From an uncultured Oscillospiraceae bacterium (lineage in GTDB: Bacteria > Bacillota > Clostridia > Oscillospirales > Oscillospiraceae), in NCBI GenBank assembly GCA_934561175.1, contig CAKTFW010000003.1, forward strand, positions 1 through 64,000: 64,000 nt of DNA, in the 5' to 3' direction. Under the pieces are notes generated by a model. That model was not told where the DNA came from, made no database searches, and saw nothing but the letters and a program-made list of their open reading frames with translations. Below are positions 33,512-42,832 of this stretch, piece after piece. The number at the start of each line of letters is the position of its first letter. Positions within the stretch are counted from its first letter, which is position 1. A program made the position numbers and the translations under genes.

Positions 33512-35503
33512 ATGAACAAAAAGCTCGCCCGGCTGCTTGAGCCAAGTATGGCACTGTATTTTCTGGTGCTGCTGGCTTTAACCGGCGCCGCGGTCCTGCT
33601 GGAGCAGTACTATCTTGCCAGCGTGGAGCTTCTGCTAACCGTCTTTCTGTTTCTTTATTTCCGTTACACCTCATCCCGCCGGAAAAAGGCAATTCTCAAA
33701 TACATCCAGACAACCGCCGGCGCTGCGATGGACACAGCCTCCAACGGCACACTGGAAATGCCGCTTCCCATGGTGCTGCTTAATGTCTCCAGCGGAGAAA
33801 TCGTCTGGGCAAACGCCATATTCTCCCAACTCACCGGCAGCCGGGATTCGCTGTTCAGCCAGAAAATCAGCGATATCTTCCCCGATTTTGAACTGGTATG
33901 GCTGGCGGAGGGAAAAACCCAGTGCCCGCAGGAGCTTGTTTTCCAGGGACACCGCTACCGGGTCATGGGCAACCTTGTCCACGCGGAGGGCAGCACCTCT
34001 CCGGTACTGCTGGCCGCCGTATATCTGTTGGATCAGACGGAACTGCTGCGCACCTATGATGAATATACCGCTTCCCGTCCCGTCGTTGCCATCATTTTGA
34101 TTGACAACTACGACGAATTGACTACCAACCTGCCGGAGAACAACATCTCCACCATGTCCGCCGCCATTGATGTCAAAATCAACGAGTGGGCCACTGGCAT
34201 CGGCGGTCTGCTGCGCAAGGTTGAACGCAATCGCTACATTTTCGTCTTTGAAGCCCGCTATCTGCCTAAAATGACAGAGCAGAAATTCTCTTTGCTGGAA
34301 TCCATCCGCACTGTTACTTCGCCCAGCGGAATTTCTGCCACCATCAGCCTCGGAATCGGCAAAGACGGCAGTTCCTTTGAAGAGGACTACTCTTTCGCCG
34401 CGCTCTCCATCGAGACGGCGCTGGCCCGCGGCGGCGACCAGGCTGTGGTCAAGGACCGCTACAACTTCTCTTTCTACGGCGGCCGCTCCAAAGAGGCCGA
34501 ACGGCAGACCAAGGTTCGTTCCCGCGTGATGGCAAACTCGCTGGTAGAGCTGGCCAGCCAGTCCAGCACGATCTTTGTTATGGGGCACAAGAATGCCGAT
34601 CTCGACGCCATCGGCGCGGCTGTCGGCATTGTGTGCATCTGCCGCAAGCTGGGAAAGCGGCCCTACATTGTCGTGGATCTGGATCAGAACGCCGCAATGT
34701 CACTGATCACCAAGCTCTCGGCCCTGCCGGAGTATGAAGGCTGCTTTATCTCCGGCCAGGATGCGCTGCTGATGGCCGACAGCGACAGCCTGCTGGTTGT
34801 GGTAGACACCAACCGCCCCGATCAGGTGGAAGACCGCGCGCTGCTGGAGTCGCTTAGCCGCATCGCGGTGATCGATCACCACCGGCGCGCAGCGGACTAC
34901 ATTCAGAATGTCATTTTGAACCTGCACGAGCCCTTCGCCTCTTCTGCATCGGAGCTGGTGGCGGAGCTGCTGGAGTACGCCGTGGAGCCGCAGGACATTC
35001 TGCCGCTGGAATCAGAGGCATTGCTGGCCGGTATCGTGCTCGACACCAAAAATTTCGGCGTGCGCACCGGCGGACGAACCTTCGAAGCTGCGGCATTTCT
35101 GCGCCGCACCGGCGCGGACACCGTTGATGTCAAAAAGCTGTTTCAGTCCAATCTAGAAGACACGCTCTCCAAATATAAAATCATCCAGTCCGCGCGGCTG
35201 TACCGCGGTGACATTGCAATCTCGGCGCTGGAGGATTCCGCGACCCGCACCATCGCCTCTCAGGCTGCCGATGAACTTTTGAATATCTCCGGCATTCTCA
35301 CCTCTTTCGTTCTGTATCCGGACGAAAATCAGCGGGTAATTATCTGCGCCCGCTCCATTGGCGATGTGAATGTTCAGGTAATTCTGGAACCGCTGGGCGG
35401 CGGCGGCAACGCGGCCACCGCCGGTGCACAGGTGCCGGGAAAATCCGTCCGCGAAGTGCTGATGGAATTGGTCGCTTCCATTGATAAGTTCTATGAAGGA
35501 TAA
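33512..35503 (+). CDS. gdpP: Cyclic-di-AMP phosphodiesterase GdpP
   Basis: 663 residues. Two N-terminal membrane helices (about 14-50), a degenerate PAS domain (about 75-150), a degenerate GGDEF domain (about 165-300; no GGDEF motif visible), then DHH (GHKNADLDAIGAAVG, VVVDTNRPDQ, VIDHHRRA) and DHHA1 domains. Degrades c-di-AMP, which governs potassium and osmotic balance; trkAH is in the same window. Start ATG at 33512 after AGGAGGGG. gdpP-rplI-dnaB is the conserved Firmicutes order. Confidence 0.96.
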   Translation: MNKKLARLLEPSMALYFLVLLALTGAAVLLEQYYLASVELLLTVFLFLYFRYTSSRRKKAILKYIQTTAGAAMDTASNGTLEMPLPMVLLNVSSGEIVWANAIFSQLTGSRDSLFSQKISDIFPDFELVWLAEGKTQCPQELVFQGHRYRVMGNLVHAEGSTSPVLLAAVYLLDQTELLRTYDEYTASRPVVAIILIDNYDELTTNLPENNISTMSAAIDVKINEWATGIGGLLRKVERNRYIFVFEARYLPKMTEQKFSLLESIRTVTSPSGISATISLGIGKDGSSFEEDYSFAALSIETALARGGDQAVVKDRYNFSFYGGRSKEAERQTKVRSRVMANSLVELASQSSTIFVMGHKNADLDAIGAAVGIVCICRKLGKRPYIVVDLDQNAAMSLITKLSALPEYEGCFISGQDALLMADSDSLLVVVDTNRPDQVEDRALLESLSRIAVIDHHRRAADYIQNVILNLHEPFASSASELVAELLEYAVEPQDILPLESEALLAGIVLDTKNFGVRTGGRTFEAAAFLRRTGADTVDVKKLFQSNLEDTLSKYKIIQSARLYRGDIAISALEDSATRTIASQAADELLNISGILTSFVLYPDENQRVIICARSIGDVNVQVILEPLGGGGNAATAGAQVPGKSVREVLMELVASIDKFYEG

Positions 35504-35521
35504 CACAAGGAGGAATCATAT

Positions 35522-35968
35522 ATGAAAGTAATTTTACTGCAGGATGTCAAAGGCAAGGGCAAAAAGGGCCAGCTGGTCGATGTTTCCGACGGCTACGCCC
35601 GCAACTTTCTTCTGCCGCGCAAGCTGGCACAGGAAGCCACTGCCGACCATGTGAACACCATGCGCATGAACGATAAAGCAACTGCGGAACGCCAGGCCAA
35701 GGAAAAGGCCGAAGCCATGGAGCTGCGCGAGCGGCTTCGCTCCGCCGTGATCGTCGTCACCGCCAAGGGCGGCGGCGCAGGCCGCCTGTTCGGCGCCGTC
35801 ACCAGCGCCGAAATTGCAGAGGCACTCTCCAAGCAGACCGGTATTACGATCGACAAGCGCAAGATCGTGCTCGACGAGCCGATCAAAACGGTTGGCACCT
35901 ATTCGCTAAAGCTGAAGCTCGGCTACGAAATTACCGCAGATCTGACCATCCGAGTCGAAGAGGCCTGA
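35522..35968 (+). CDS. rplI: 50S ribosomal protein L9
   Basis: 148 residues. N-terminal rRNA-binding domain MKVILLQDVKGKGKKGQLVD with GYARNFLLPRKLA, long connecting helix, and C-terminal domain (GRLFGAVTSAEIAEAL). AAGGAGG upstream. Between gdpP and dnaB as usual. Confidence 0.98.
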   Translation: MKVILLQDVKGKGKKGQLVDVSDGYARNFLLPRKLAQEATADHVNTMRMNDKATAERQAKEKAEAMELRERLRSAVIVVTAKGGGAGRLFGAVTSAEIAEALSKQTGITIDKRKIVLDEPIKTVGTYSLKLKLGYEITADLTIRVEEA

Positions 35969-35999
35969 TTCTGATTCTGCGCTACAGGAGGTGAGGAAT

Positions 36000-37337
36000 A
36001 TGGATGAGCTGCTGACCCGGCAGGTGCCGCACTCTGCGGAGGCCGAACAGTCGGTGCTGGGCTCCATGCTGATTGACAGCCGCTGCATTGGCGATGTCAT
36101 CGGGATGCTCAAACCGGAGGACTTCTATCTGCAGCAAAATCGCGATATTTATGAAGCGATTTACACCATGTTCAACTTCTCTGAGACCATCGATCCCATC
36201 ACAGTGATCGACAAACTCCGCGAACGGGGTACTTTCACAGATAAAACCGTAGACTATGTCATGCAGCTGATGGAGATCACTCCCACCGCTGCCAATGTGA
36301 AAGAGTATGCCGGGATTGTCCGTGACAAGGCGCTGCTGCGCAATATCGCCCGCGCCGCCGACGAAATCAACGAGACCGTCCGGGAAGGCGTCGGTACCGC
36401 ACCGGAAATTCTGGAGTCCGCCGAAAAGAAAATCTACGCGCTGCGCAAGGGCGAGGGGCGGCAGGATCTGGAGCATATCGGCACAGTGCTGGTCAATGTA
36501 TTCGACCGGCTGACGGAGCTCGCCCAGTCCGGCAACGAGATTCCCGGTCTCTCCACCGGTCTGCATGATCTGGATAAAAAAATCAATGGTCTGAATAAGT
36601 CCGACTTGATTTTGATCGCCGCCCGACCCGGTATGGGTAAAACCTCCATGGCGCTGAATATCACGCTCTCCGTTGCAAAGAGCACCGGAAAAACCGTGGC
36701 GTTTTTCTCTTTGGAAATGTCGAAAGAGCAGCTGGCCATGCGCCTGATCTCCAATGAGAGCTTTGTGGACAATCAGAAGCTTGTCACAGGAAAACTCTCG
36801 GAGGATGAATGGAGCCGCATCGGCCTGGCCTCATCCGCGCTGTCGCAGACTGACATCCGCGTGGACGACAATCCCGCCACAACCGTGGCGGAAATGAATG
36901 CCAAATGCCGCCGTCTGGACAATCTCGGCCTGATCGTTATCGACTATCTGCAGTTGATGACCTCTGCCGGAAATGGCCGGCAGCAGGAAAACCGCGTGCT
37001 TGCAGTGGGCGAAATTTCCCGTGCCATGAAAATCATGGCCAAAGAGTTAAATGTTCCCGTCATTTGCCTGAGCCAGCTCTCCCGTTCGCCGGAGGGCCGA
37101 ACCGACAAGCGCCCGATTCTGTCCGACCTTCGGGAATCCGGTGCAATCGAACAGGACGCGGATGAGGTTATTTTTCTCTACCGTGACGACTATTATAATG
37201 AGAACTCAGAAGAACCGAATGTCGCCGAGGCCATTGTCTCCAAAAACCGTCATGGCGAGACCGGGACGGTGAAGCTCCAGTGGCTGCCCCAGTTTACCAC
37301 CTTCTCAGACCGGGAGTGGCGGCATAGTGAAGGATAA
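36000..37337 (+). CDS. dnaB: Replicative DNA helicase DnaB
   Basis: 445 residues. N-terminal primase-interaction domain (PHSAEAEQSVLGSMLID), linker, and RecA-like C-terminal domain with Walker A ARPGMGKTSMAL, FFSLEMSKEQL and DYLQLM (Walker B). Unwinds DNA at the fork. The ATG at 36000 follows AGGAGGTGAGG; a GTG inside that ribosome site (35991) is not the start. Overlaps tilS by 11 bases. Confidence 0.97.
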   Translation: MDELLTRQVPHSAEAEQSVLGSMLIDSRCIGDVIGMLKPEDFYLQQNRDIYEAIYTMFNFSETIDPITVIDKLRERGTFTDKTVDYVMQLMEITPTAANVKEYAGIVRDKALLRNIARAADEINETVREGVGTAPEILESAEKKIYALRKGEGRQDLEHIGTVLVNVFDRLTELAQSGNEIPGLSTGLHDLDKKINGLNKSDLILIAARPGMGKTSMALNITLSVAKSTGKTVAFFSLEMSKEQLAMRLISNESFVDNQKLVTGKLSEDEWSRIGLASSALSQTDIRVDDNPATTVAEMNAKCRRLDNLGLIVIDYLQLMTSAGNGRQQENRVLAVGEISRAMKIMAKELNVPVICLSQLSRSPEGRTDKRPILSDLRESGAIEQDADEVIFLYRDDYYNENSEEPNVAEAIVSKNRHGETGTVKLQWLPQFTTFSDREWRHSEG

Positions 37338-38631
37338 AGTCGCCCGCTTTCTGCGGGCCCACCAAATTGAACACGCCGGCGTATTATGCGCCGTCTCCGG
37401 CGGCGCCGATTCCATGGCGCTGCTCACCTGCCTGATGTGTCTTGCATCAGAATTTCACCTGTCCATCTCCGCCGTCCACTTTAACCACGGCCTGCGCGGG
37501 GAAGCGGCGGAGCAGGACGAAGCGTTTGTCCGCACTTTCTGTGCGGCGCATCAAATTCCGCTTCTGACCGGGCGCGGCGATGTGGCGGCTTATGCCGCCA
37601 CATCCGGTGAAAGTCTGGAACAGGCCGCCCGGACACTGCGCTATCAGTTTTTCTCCCAGTGTCCCGGTGATTATCTGGCTACTGCCCACACCGCTGGAGA
37701 CAATCTGGAAACCGTGCTGATGCACCTGATTCGGGGTGCATCGCTGAAAGGATTGTGCGGTATTCCGCCGGTGCGGGGCCGTCTGATCCGGCCGATGCTG
37801 GAATGCACCAGAGACGAGGTGCTCGCCTTTCTGCAGCAGCAGAATATCGGCCATATGGAAGACGCAACCAACGCGCAGGACAACTGTCTCCGCAACCGGC
37901 TGCGCCACCAGGTGGTTCCGCTGTTGGAGCAGGAAAATCCCGCGCTTGCACCGCGCCTTGCCGCCGCCTGTGACCGGCTGCGGCAGGAAGACGCCCTGCT
38001 TGACGATCTGGCGCGCCGCGCGCTGGACAACGCCGCAGTACAAAACGGCTGGTCTGTCCAAACTCTGCGCAGTCAGCCTGCTCCCATCCGCGCGCGTGCA
38101 GCCCTGCTGCTGCTGCGCGGCGCCGGACTCTCCACGCCCGCCGCCGTTCATGTGGATGCGTTGGCTGCCCTGATGGACGCCGCAAGTCCATCCGCCCGGA
38201 TTGATTTGCCGGAACTGACCGCCTGGCGGGAATATGATCTGCTCCGGCTGGCGCCGCCGCAGAAAATGGCAGCCTTTTTGCCAACCCGGCTCCATGTACC
38301 TGGGGAAACCCCACTTGCAGGCTCCAATCTGTGCGTCATCTGCAGCGCCACGCCGCAGCCCGGCGCGGTTGCGGTTTCCGGATTTCAGCTTCCGCTGATC
38401 GCGCGTTCCCGTGCACCGGGCGACATCCTCCGCCTGCCGGGCGGCAGCAAATCGCTGAAAAAATTGATGATTGACCGAAAAATTCCCCGCCACCTGCGGG
38501 ATTCTATTCCAGTGATTACAGATTCCGGCGGCATTGTCGCCGTCTGCGGCATCGGTGCAGACCGCCGGTGTCAGCCCACCGCGGATCAAACGCCGCTCTA
38601 TATTTATACAAAAGAGAAAGGGGTGCCGTAA
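37327..38631 (+). CDS. tilS: tRNA(Ile)-lysidine synthetase
   Basis: 434 residues, GTG start at 37327 inside the end of dnaB. P-loop CAVSGGADSMALL (ATP pyrophosphatase) and VHFNHGLRGEAAEQDEAFV; the C-terminal TilS domain holds the LPGGSKSLKKLMIDRKIP motif. Converts C34 of the AUA-reading tRNA-Ile to lysidine. Followed by hpt and ftsH, the Bacillus-type order. Confidence 0.95.
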   Translation: MKDKVARFLRAHQIEHAGVLCAVSGGADSMALLTCLMCLASEFHLSISAVHFNHGLRGEAAEQDEAFVRTFCAAHQIPLLTGRGDVAAYAATSGESLEQAARTLRYQFFSQCPGDYLATAHTAGDNLETVLMHLIRGASLKGLCGIPPVRGRLIRPMLECTRDEVLAFLQQQNIGHMEDATNAQDNCLRNRLRHQVVPLLEQENPALAPRLAAACDRLRQEDALLDDLARRALDNAAVQNGWSVQTLRSQPAPIRARAALLLLRGAGLSTPAAVHVDALAALMDAASPSARIDLPELTAWREYDLLRLAPPQKMAAFLPTRLHVPGETPLAGSNLCVICSATPQPGAVAVSGFQLPLIARSRAPGDILRLPGGSKSLKKLMIDRKIPRHLRDSIPVITDSGGIVAVCGIGADRRCQPTADQTPLYIYTKEKGVP

Positions 38632-38632
38632 C

Positions 38633-39172
38633 ATGATGGATCAGGATCTGGCCTATGTCATGCTTACAGAAGCACAGCTGCACAAACGAGAGGAAGAACT
38701 GGGCCGAGAGCTCGCTGAAATTTATAAGGATAAAAGGCCCCTGTTTTTGGGTATTCTTCGCGGTGTCGTCGTTTTTTATGCCGACATGGTACGCCGGATT
38801 CCCATCCCCTGTGATTTTGATTTCATGTCCGTCTCTTCCTATTCCGGCACCACCTCCACCGGCATGGTCCATTTTGATCTGGATACGCGCTTTGACATTG
38901 CAGGGCGGGATGTTGTCATTCTGGAGGATATTCTGGACACCGGCCGCACCCTGCGCGCCGTTGTGGATCTGCTGCAGAAGCGCAACCCCGCATCGCTGAA
39001 AATCTGTACCCTGCTGGATAAGCCCGACCGTCGGCTGGCAGATATCACCGCCGACTGGATCGGTTTTACCATTCCCAATGAGTTTGTTGTCGGCTACGGT
39101 CTGGACTATAATGACCTGTACCGGAACCTGCCCTATGTGGGCGTACTGAAACCCGAAATTTATACGGAATAA
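38633..39172 (+). CDS. hpt: Hypoxanthine phosphoribosyltransferase
   Basis: 179 residues from the ATG at 38633, one base after the tilS stop. PRPP-binding motif VVILEDILDTGRTL and flexible-loop residues VSSYSGTTSTG are intact. Salvages hypoxanthine/guanine to IMP/GMP. AAAGGGG ribosome site lies within the end of tilS. Confidence 0.96.
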   Translation: MMDQDLAYVMLTEAQLHKREEELGRELAEIYKDKRPLFLGILRGVVVFYADMVRRIPIPCDFDFMSVSSYSGTTSTGMVHFDLDTRFDIAGRDVVILEDILDTGRTLRAVVDLLQKRNPASLKICTLLDKPDRRLADITADWIGFTIPNEFVVGYGLDYNDLYRNLPYVGVLKPEIYTE

Positions 39173-39183
39173 GGAGGTTCCCC

Positions 39184-41004
39184 TTGAACCGAAAACCATC
39201 CCTACTGCCCATTGTGGCGCTGTTGCTGCTCTCACTGGTGCTGTTGGTCGTCGTCTATGGCGCAGATGCCAAACAGGATACCCTGCCCTACTCCGAAATG
39301 GTCACCCTGTTCCGGAACGAGCAGGTGGATTCCTTTGTGATCGACGACAATACCGTCATCATGAATCTGAAGGAGCCGTATGAGGGTAAATCCGTTGTGC
39401 GCCATGCGCTCGCCAGCTTTGCCGTCTTTCAACAGGATCTCGGTGCGCTGATTGACGAGCAATACGAAAACCAGATTCTGCAGGAATACGACTATGTCCC
39501 CGCTGCGGAATCGCCGCTGTGGCTGAACTTCCTGCCCTACATTCTGATGATCGGTCTGTTTTTCGTCCTCTGGTTCTTTGTAATGAACCGTTCCGGCGGC
39601 GGAAACGGCATGATGAAATTCGGGAAAGCCCGCACACGAACCGGAATTCCGGAGACGCAGCGGGTGACCTTTGCCGATGTGGCCGGTGCTGATGAGGAAA
39701 AAGCCGAACTGCAGGAAGTGGTCGATTTTTTGAAGGATCCGGACAAATTCACGCAGATCGGCGCACGAATTCCGAAAGGCGTCTTACTGGTAGGTCCGCC
39801 GGGAACCGGCAAAACCATGCTGGCAAAGGCCGTCGCCGGTGAGGCTGGCGTCCAGTTTCTTTCGATCTCCGGCTCGGACTTTGTAGAGCTGTATGTCGGC
39901 GTCGGCGCCAGCCGCGTCCGAGACCTGTTCGATCAGGCCAAAAAGCTTGCCCCCGCAATCGTCTTTATTGACGAGATTGACGCCGTCGGCCGCCGCCGCG
40001 GCGCAGGTCTCGGCGGCGGAAACGATGAGCGGGAGCAGACGCTCAACCAGCTGCTGGTGGAGATGGACGGCTTTACCAATAACGACGGCGTCATTGTTCT
40101 GGCCGCGACCAACCGCCAGGATATTCTGGATCCTGCACTGCTGCGCCCCGGCCGGTTTGACCGGCAGATCTTTGTCGGGCGGCCTGACAAGCACGGCCGC
40201 GAGGCAATTTTGCGGGTTCACAGCAAGCGCAAACCATTGGCCGACGATGTCGATCTCTCCGTCGTTGCCGGTTCTACCGCAGGCTTTACAGGTGCAGATC
40301 TTGCAAATCTGCTCAACGAGGCCGCGCTGCTGGCTGCCAGAGATAACCGTGCCGTCATCACCATGGAGAATCTGGAAGCAGCCATGCTCAAGGTCATCGC
40401 CGGACCGGAAAAACGCAGCCGCGTAATCTCGGAGCACGAGCGGCGGCTGACTGCCATCCACGAAGCAGGCCACGCCGTAGCCATGTATTATCTGCCTACA
40501 CACGATCCGGTGCACCAAATCACCATCGTCCCGCGAGGCGGGGCGGGCGGTATGACCATTTCGATCCCCACAGAGGACCGCAGCTATCTCTCCCGCAATG
40601 AAATGTACGAGCAGATCGTCTCGCTGCTGGGCGGCCGCGTCGCAGAGCAGCTGTTTCTGGACGACATTTCCACAGGCGCTTCCAACGATATTGACCGCGC
40701 TTCTTCCATCGCACGAGAGATGGTCTCCCGCTACGGCATGAGCGCCCGCATCGGCGCAATCAGCTATGGCTCTGATGGCGAAGTCTTTATCGGACGCGAC
40801 TACGAAAAGACCAAATCTTACTCGGAAAAGGTCGCCGGTGACCTGGATGACGAAGTCAAAGCGCTGATCGACAGTGCCTATGACCGCTGCCGCACCCTGC
40901 TGCAGGAACACGCAGCACAGGTACAGGCCGTTGCCGATTACCTGCTGGAGCACGAAACCATGCCGCGGGACGCTTTTGAAGCTGTGATGAAAGAGGAGCA
41001 CTAA
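39184..41004 (+). CDS. ftsH: ATP-dependent zinc metalloprotease FtsH
   Basis: 606 residues. Two membrane helices (about 8-25 and 113-134) flank a short outer domain; AAA+ domain with Walker A GPPGTGKT (204-211), IVFIDEIDAVG (Walker B) and NRQDILDPALLRPGRFD (SRH); zinc motif HEAGH (426-430). Membrane protein quality control. TTG start at 39184 after AAGGAGG. Confidence 0.97.
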   Translation: MNRKPSLLPIVALLLLSLVLLVVVYGADAKQDTLPYSEMVTLFRNEQVDSFVIDDNTVIMNLKEPYEGKSVVRHALASFAVFQQDLGALIDEQYENQILQEYDYVPAAESPLWLNFLPYILMIGLFFVLWFFVMNRSGGGNGMMKFGKARTRTGIPETQRVTFADVAGADEEKAELQEVVDFLKDPDKFTQIGARIPKGVLLVGPPGTGKTMLAKAVAGEAGVQFLSISGSDFVELYVGVGASRVRDLFDQAKKLAPAIVFIDEIDAVGRRRGAGLGGGNDEREQTLNQLLVEMDGFTNNDGVIVLAATNRQDILDPALLRPGRFDRQIFVGRPDKHGREAILRVHSKRKPLADDVDLSVVAGSTAGFTGADLANLLNEAALLAARDNRAVITMENLEAAMLKVIAGPEKRSRVISEHERRLTAIHEAGHAVAMYYLPTHDPVHQITIVPRGGAGGMTISIPTEDRSYLSRNEMYEQIVSLLGGRVAEQLFLDDISTGASNDIDRASSIAREMVSRYGMSARIGAISYGSDGEVFIGRDYEKTKSYSEKVAGDLDDEVKALIDSAYDRCRTLLQEHAAQVQAVADYLLEHETMPRDAFEAVMKEEH

Positions 41005-41005
41005 T

Positions 41006-41587
41006 ATGCCAAAATGTCTGTTTATCAACGCCTGCCTGCGCGGCGAGGGAATCTCTCGTACCGCACAGCTGTGCCGCCATCTTCTGGGCCGCCTGGATGC
41101 GAGCTGGCAGGTGGAAGAAGTGGATCTGGCCCCCAATTGCCCTGCGCCGCTGGATGCAGAAACCATCGATCGGCGGGATGCGCTGCTGCGTGCGGGCGTA
41201 TTGGACGATCCGCTGCTGCAATCGGCTCATCAGCTATGCACAGCTGACCTGATCGTAATCGGCGCCCCCTACTGGGATCTCTCTTTCCCGGCCGCGCTCA
41301 AGAGCTATCTGGAGGCCATCTGCGTCTGTGGAATCACCTTCTGGTATGACGACTCCGGTGCGCTGATCAGCGGCCTGCGCGCCAACCGGCTGATCTATCT
41401 GACAACGGCTGGCGGCAAGATCGGCGACTGCAACTATGGCTATGACTATGTGTCCGGCCTGTTCCGCCATCTGCTCGGCGTTCCGCAGTCCCTGTGCATC
41501 GCCGCCGATGGACTGGATCTTGTGGGCAACCACCCGGATGAAATTCTGCAGCACACCCTGGAACAAATTGACCAGCTTCCCCTCTGA
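41006..41587 (+). CDS. NAD(P)H-dependent flavodoxin-fold oxidoreductase
   Basis: 193 residues. Flavodoxin_2 fold: CLFINACLRGEGISRTAQLC (FMN phosphate loop), ADLIVIGAPYWDLSFPAALK (family signature), and YLTTAGGKIGDCNYGYDYVS, as in AzoR/quinone reductases. Probably reduces quinones, azo or nitro compounds with FMN. ATG one base after the ftsH stop, so it is co-transcribed. A strong terminator ends the run. Confidence 0.85.
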   Translation: MPKCLFINACLRGEGISRTAQLCRHLLGRLDASWQVEEVDLAPNCPAPLDAETIDRRDALLRAGVLDDPLLQSAHQLCTADLIVIGAPYWDLSFPAALKSYLEAICVCGITFWYDDSGALISGLRANRLIYLTTAGGKIGDCNYGYDYVSGLFRHLLGVPQSLCIAADGLDLVGNHPDEILQHTLEQIDQLPL

Positions 41588-41595
41588 TTGAAAGC

Positions 41596-41633
41596 AAAAG
41601 CGCTGGAATACCACATGGTATTCCAGCGCTTTT
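41596..41633. terminator. Bidirectional terminator
   Basis: Eighteen-base arms (41596-41613 and 41616-41633; core GCGCTGGAATACCA) between the ftsH run and the leftward surface-protein operon. Confidence 0.93.
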
Positions 41634-41675
41634 GTTTTGCAATTATTTTGAAGATTGATGGGATGTTTTTTTCGA

Positions 41676-42764
41676 TTATTTCGCCAGTCCGCGGTAGAGG
41701 AAGGTCACAATCTGTCCCCGTGTGCAGGGGGCGTCCGGCGCAAAGGATGTCGCTGTCACGCCGGTAGTGATTCCATTATTCACCGCCCAGACGACTGCAT
41801 CCGCATAGAAGCTGCCGTCACGGACATCCGTAAAGGAATGGCTGCCCTCCACTGCCGGGGTATTCTGCGCACGGTGCAGGAAGGTCACAATGTGACCGCG
41901 GCTGCACTGCTGATCCGGAGAGAAAGTCGTATCCGATGTGCCGCGGGTAATTCCCTGTTCCACTGCCCACAGTACCGCGTCCCGATAATAAGCCGCGTCG
42001 GAAATATCGGTAAACGGCATTTCCTTGCTCTGCGGCGCCGGCTTGCCGGCCGCGCGCCACAGGAAAGTCACCGCCTGCGCACGGGTGCAGGTGCCGTCTG
42101 GATCAAAATAGTCCTCCGAAACGCCTGTGGTAATGCCCTGCTTTACCGCCCATTCCACCGCATCGTAGAAGAAGGACTTTTCCGGGACATCGAGGAAGAT
42201 ACCGTCCGCCTGTGCAGGCTTGTTCGGTGTGGTGGGAAGCGTGGCACCGCCGCCACCTCCACCGCCTCCGCCGCCAGTGCTTGTGCCTGCGCGGCTGATC
42301 TGTACGGTAAAGCCCGGCGTCTCTGTATCACCCTGGGTTGTGCCGCCCTCCCCTACCGTGACAACCTTGGAGGACACCAGGGAAATACTCTGGTTGGAAG
42401 AACCGGAATACTGATAGGTCACCTGTGCCACCGTGTAGTCGCCCGCAGGAAATTTATTGCTGCCGGTGAAGAAACCAAAATACAAAACGCCGTTCTTGAC
42501 AGTCCGAACCGGCGAGCCGTCGCTGACATCGCTCAGCATCGTGAGCTCTTCCAGCGCCACACTGGTGCTGGAGGGCTTGAGGCCAAACTCCGCACCGGCG
42601 AAGGCCTCGTCCACATGCAGCTTGATGTCAAAAGTCACCGTATTTTCACCCTGCGCCAGCGTCACCGAAGAGACGGAGGGCTGGATTGTTGCGGCAAACG
42701 CGCTGCTTGCCAGAATGCAGGCGCTCAAGAATCCGCACAGTAAGTTTGCCAGATGTTTTTTCAT
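41676..42764 (-). CDS. Surface protein: cohesin-like module plus three SLH repeats
   Basis: 362 residues. Signal peptide (1-24, ending SSAFA), a beta-rich cohesin-like module (about 26-158: VTFDIKLHVDEAFAGAEFGL, VLYFGFFTGSNKFPAGDYTV), a run of ten Gly (164-173), and three SLH repeats (about 188-243, 247-302, 307-362; each with the TR/SRG...TFLxR ending). SLH repeats bind pyruvylated wall polymers, so it should sit on the cell surface and could present a cohesin to dockerin proteins encoded upstream. Cohesin identity is inferred from secondary-structure pattern, not close similarity. Last gene of the leftward operon. Confidence 0.8.
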   Translation of the reverse strand: MKKHLANLLCGFLSACILASSAFAATIQPSVSSVTLAQGENTVTFDIKLHVDEAFAGAEFGLKPSSTSVALEELTMLSDVSDGSPVRTVKNGVLYFGFFTGSNKFPAGDYTVAQVTYQYSGSSNQSISLVSSKVVTVGEGGTTQGDTETPGFTVQISRAGTSTGGGGGGGGGGATLPTTPNKPAQADGIFLDVPEKSFFYDAVEWAVKQGITTGVSEDYFDPDGTCTRAQAVTFLWRAAGKPAPQSKEMPFTDISDAAYYRDAVLWAVEQGITRGTSDTTFSPDQQCSRGHIVTFLHRAQNTPAVEGSHSFTDVRDGSFYADAVVWAVNNGITTGVTATSFAPDAPCTRGQIVTFLYRGLAK

Positions 42765-42776
42765 AGAACCTCCCAT

Positions 42777-42808
42777 GGATGGCGTACCGGTACTCCGGTA
42801 CGCCATCC
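42777..42808 (-). other. Hairpin touching the ribosome site of the SLH gene
   Basis: Perfect 14-base stem GGATGGCGTACCGG/CCGGTACGCCATCC with loop TACT. On the leftward mRNA it ends a few bases before GGGAGG and the ATG at 42764; no T-run follows there, so it is more likely a processing or translation-tuning element than a terminator. Confidence 0.6.
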
Positions 42809-42832
42809 GCTTTTCATTGTGAAAGACGCGGA

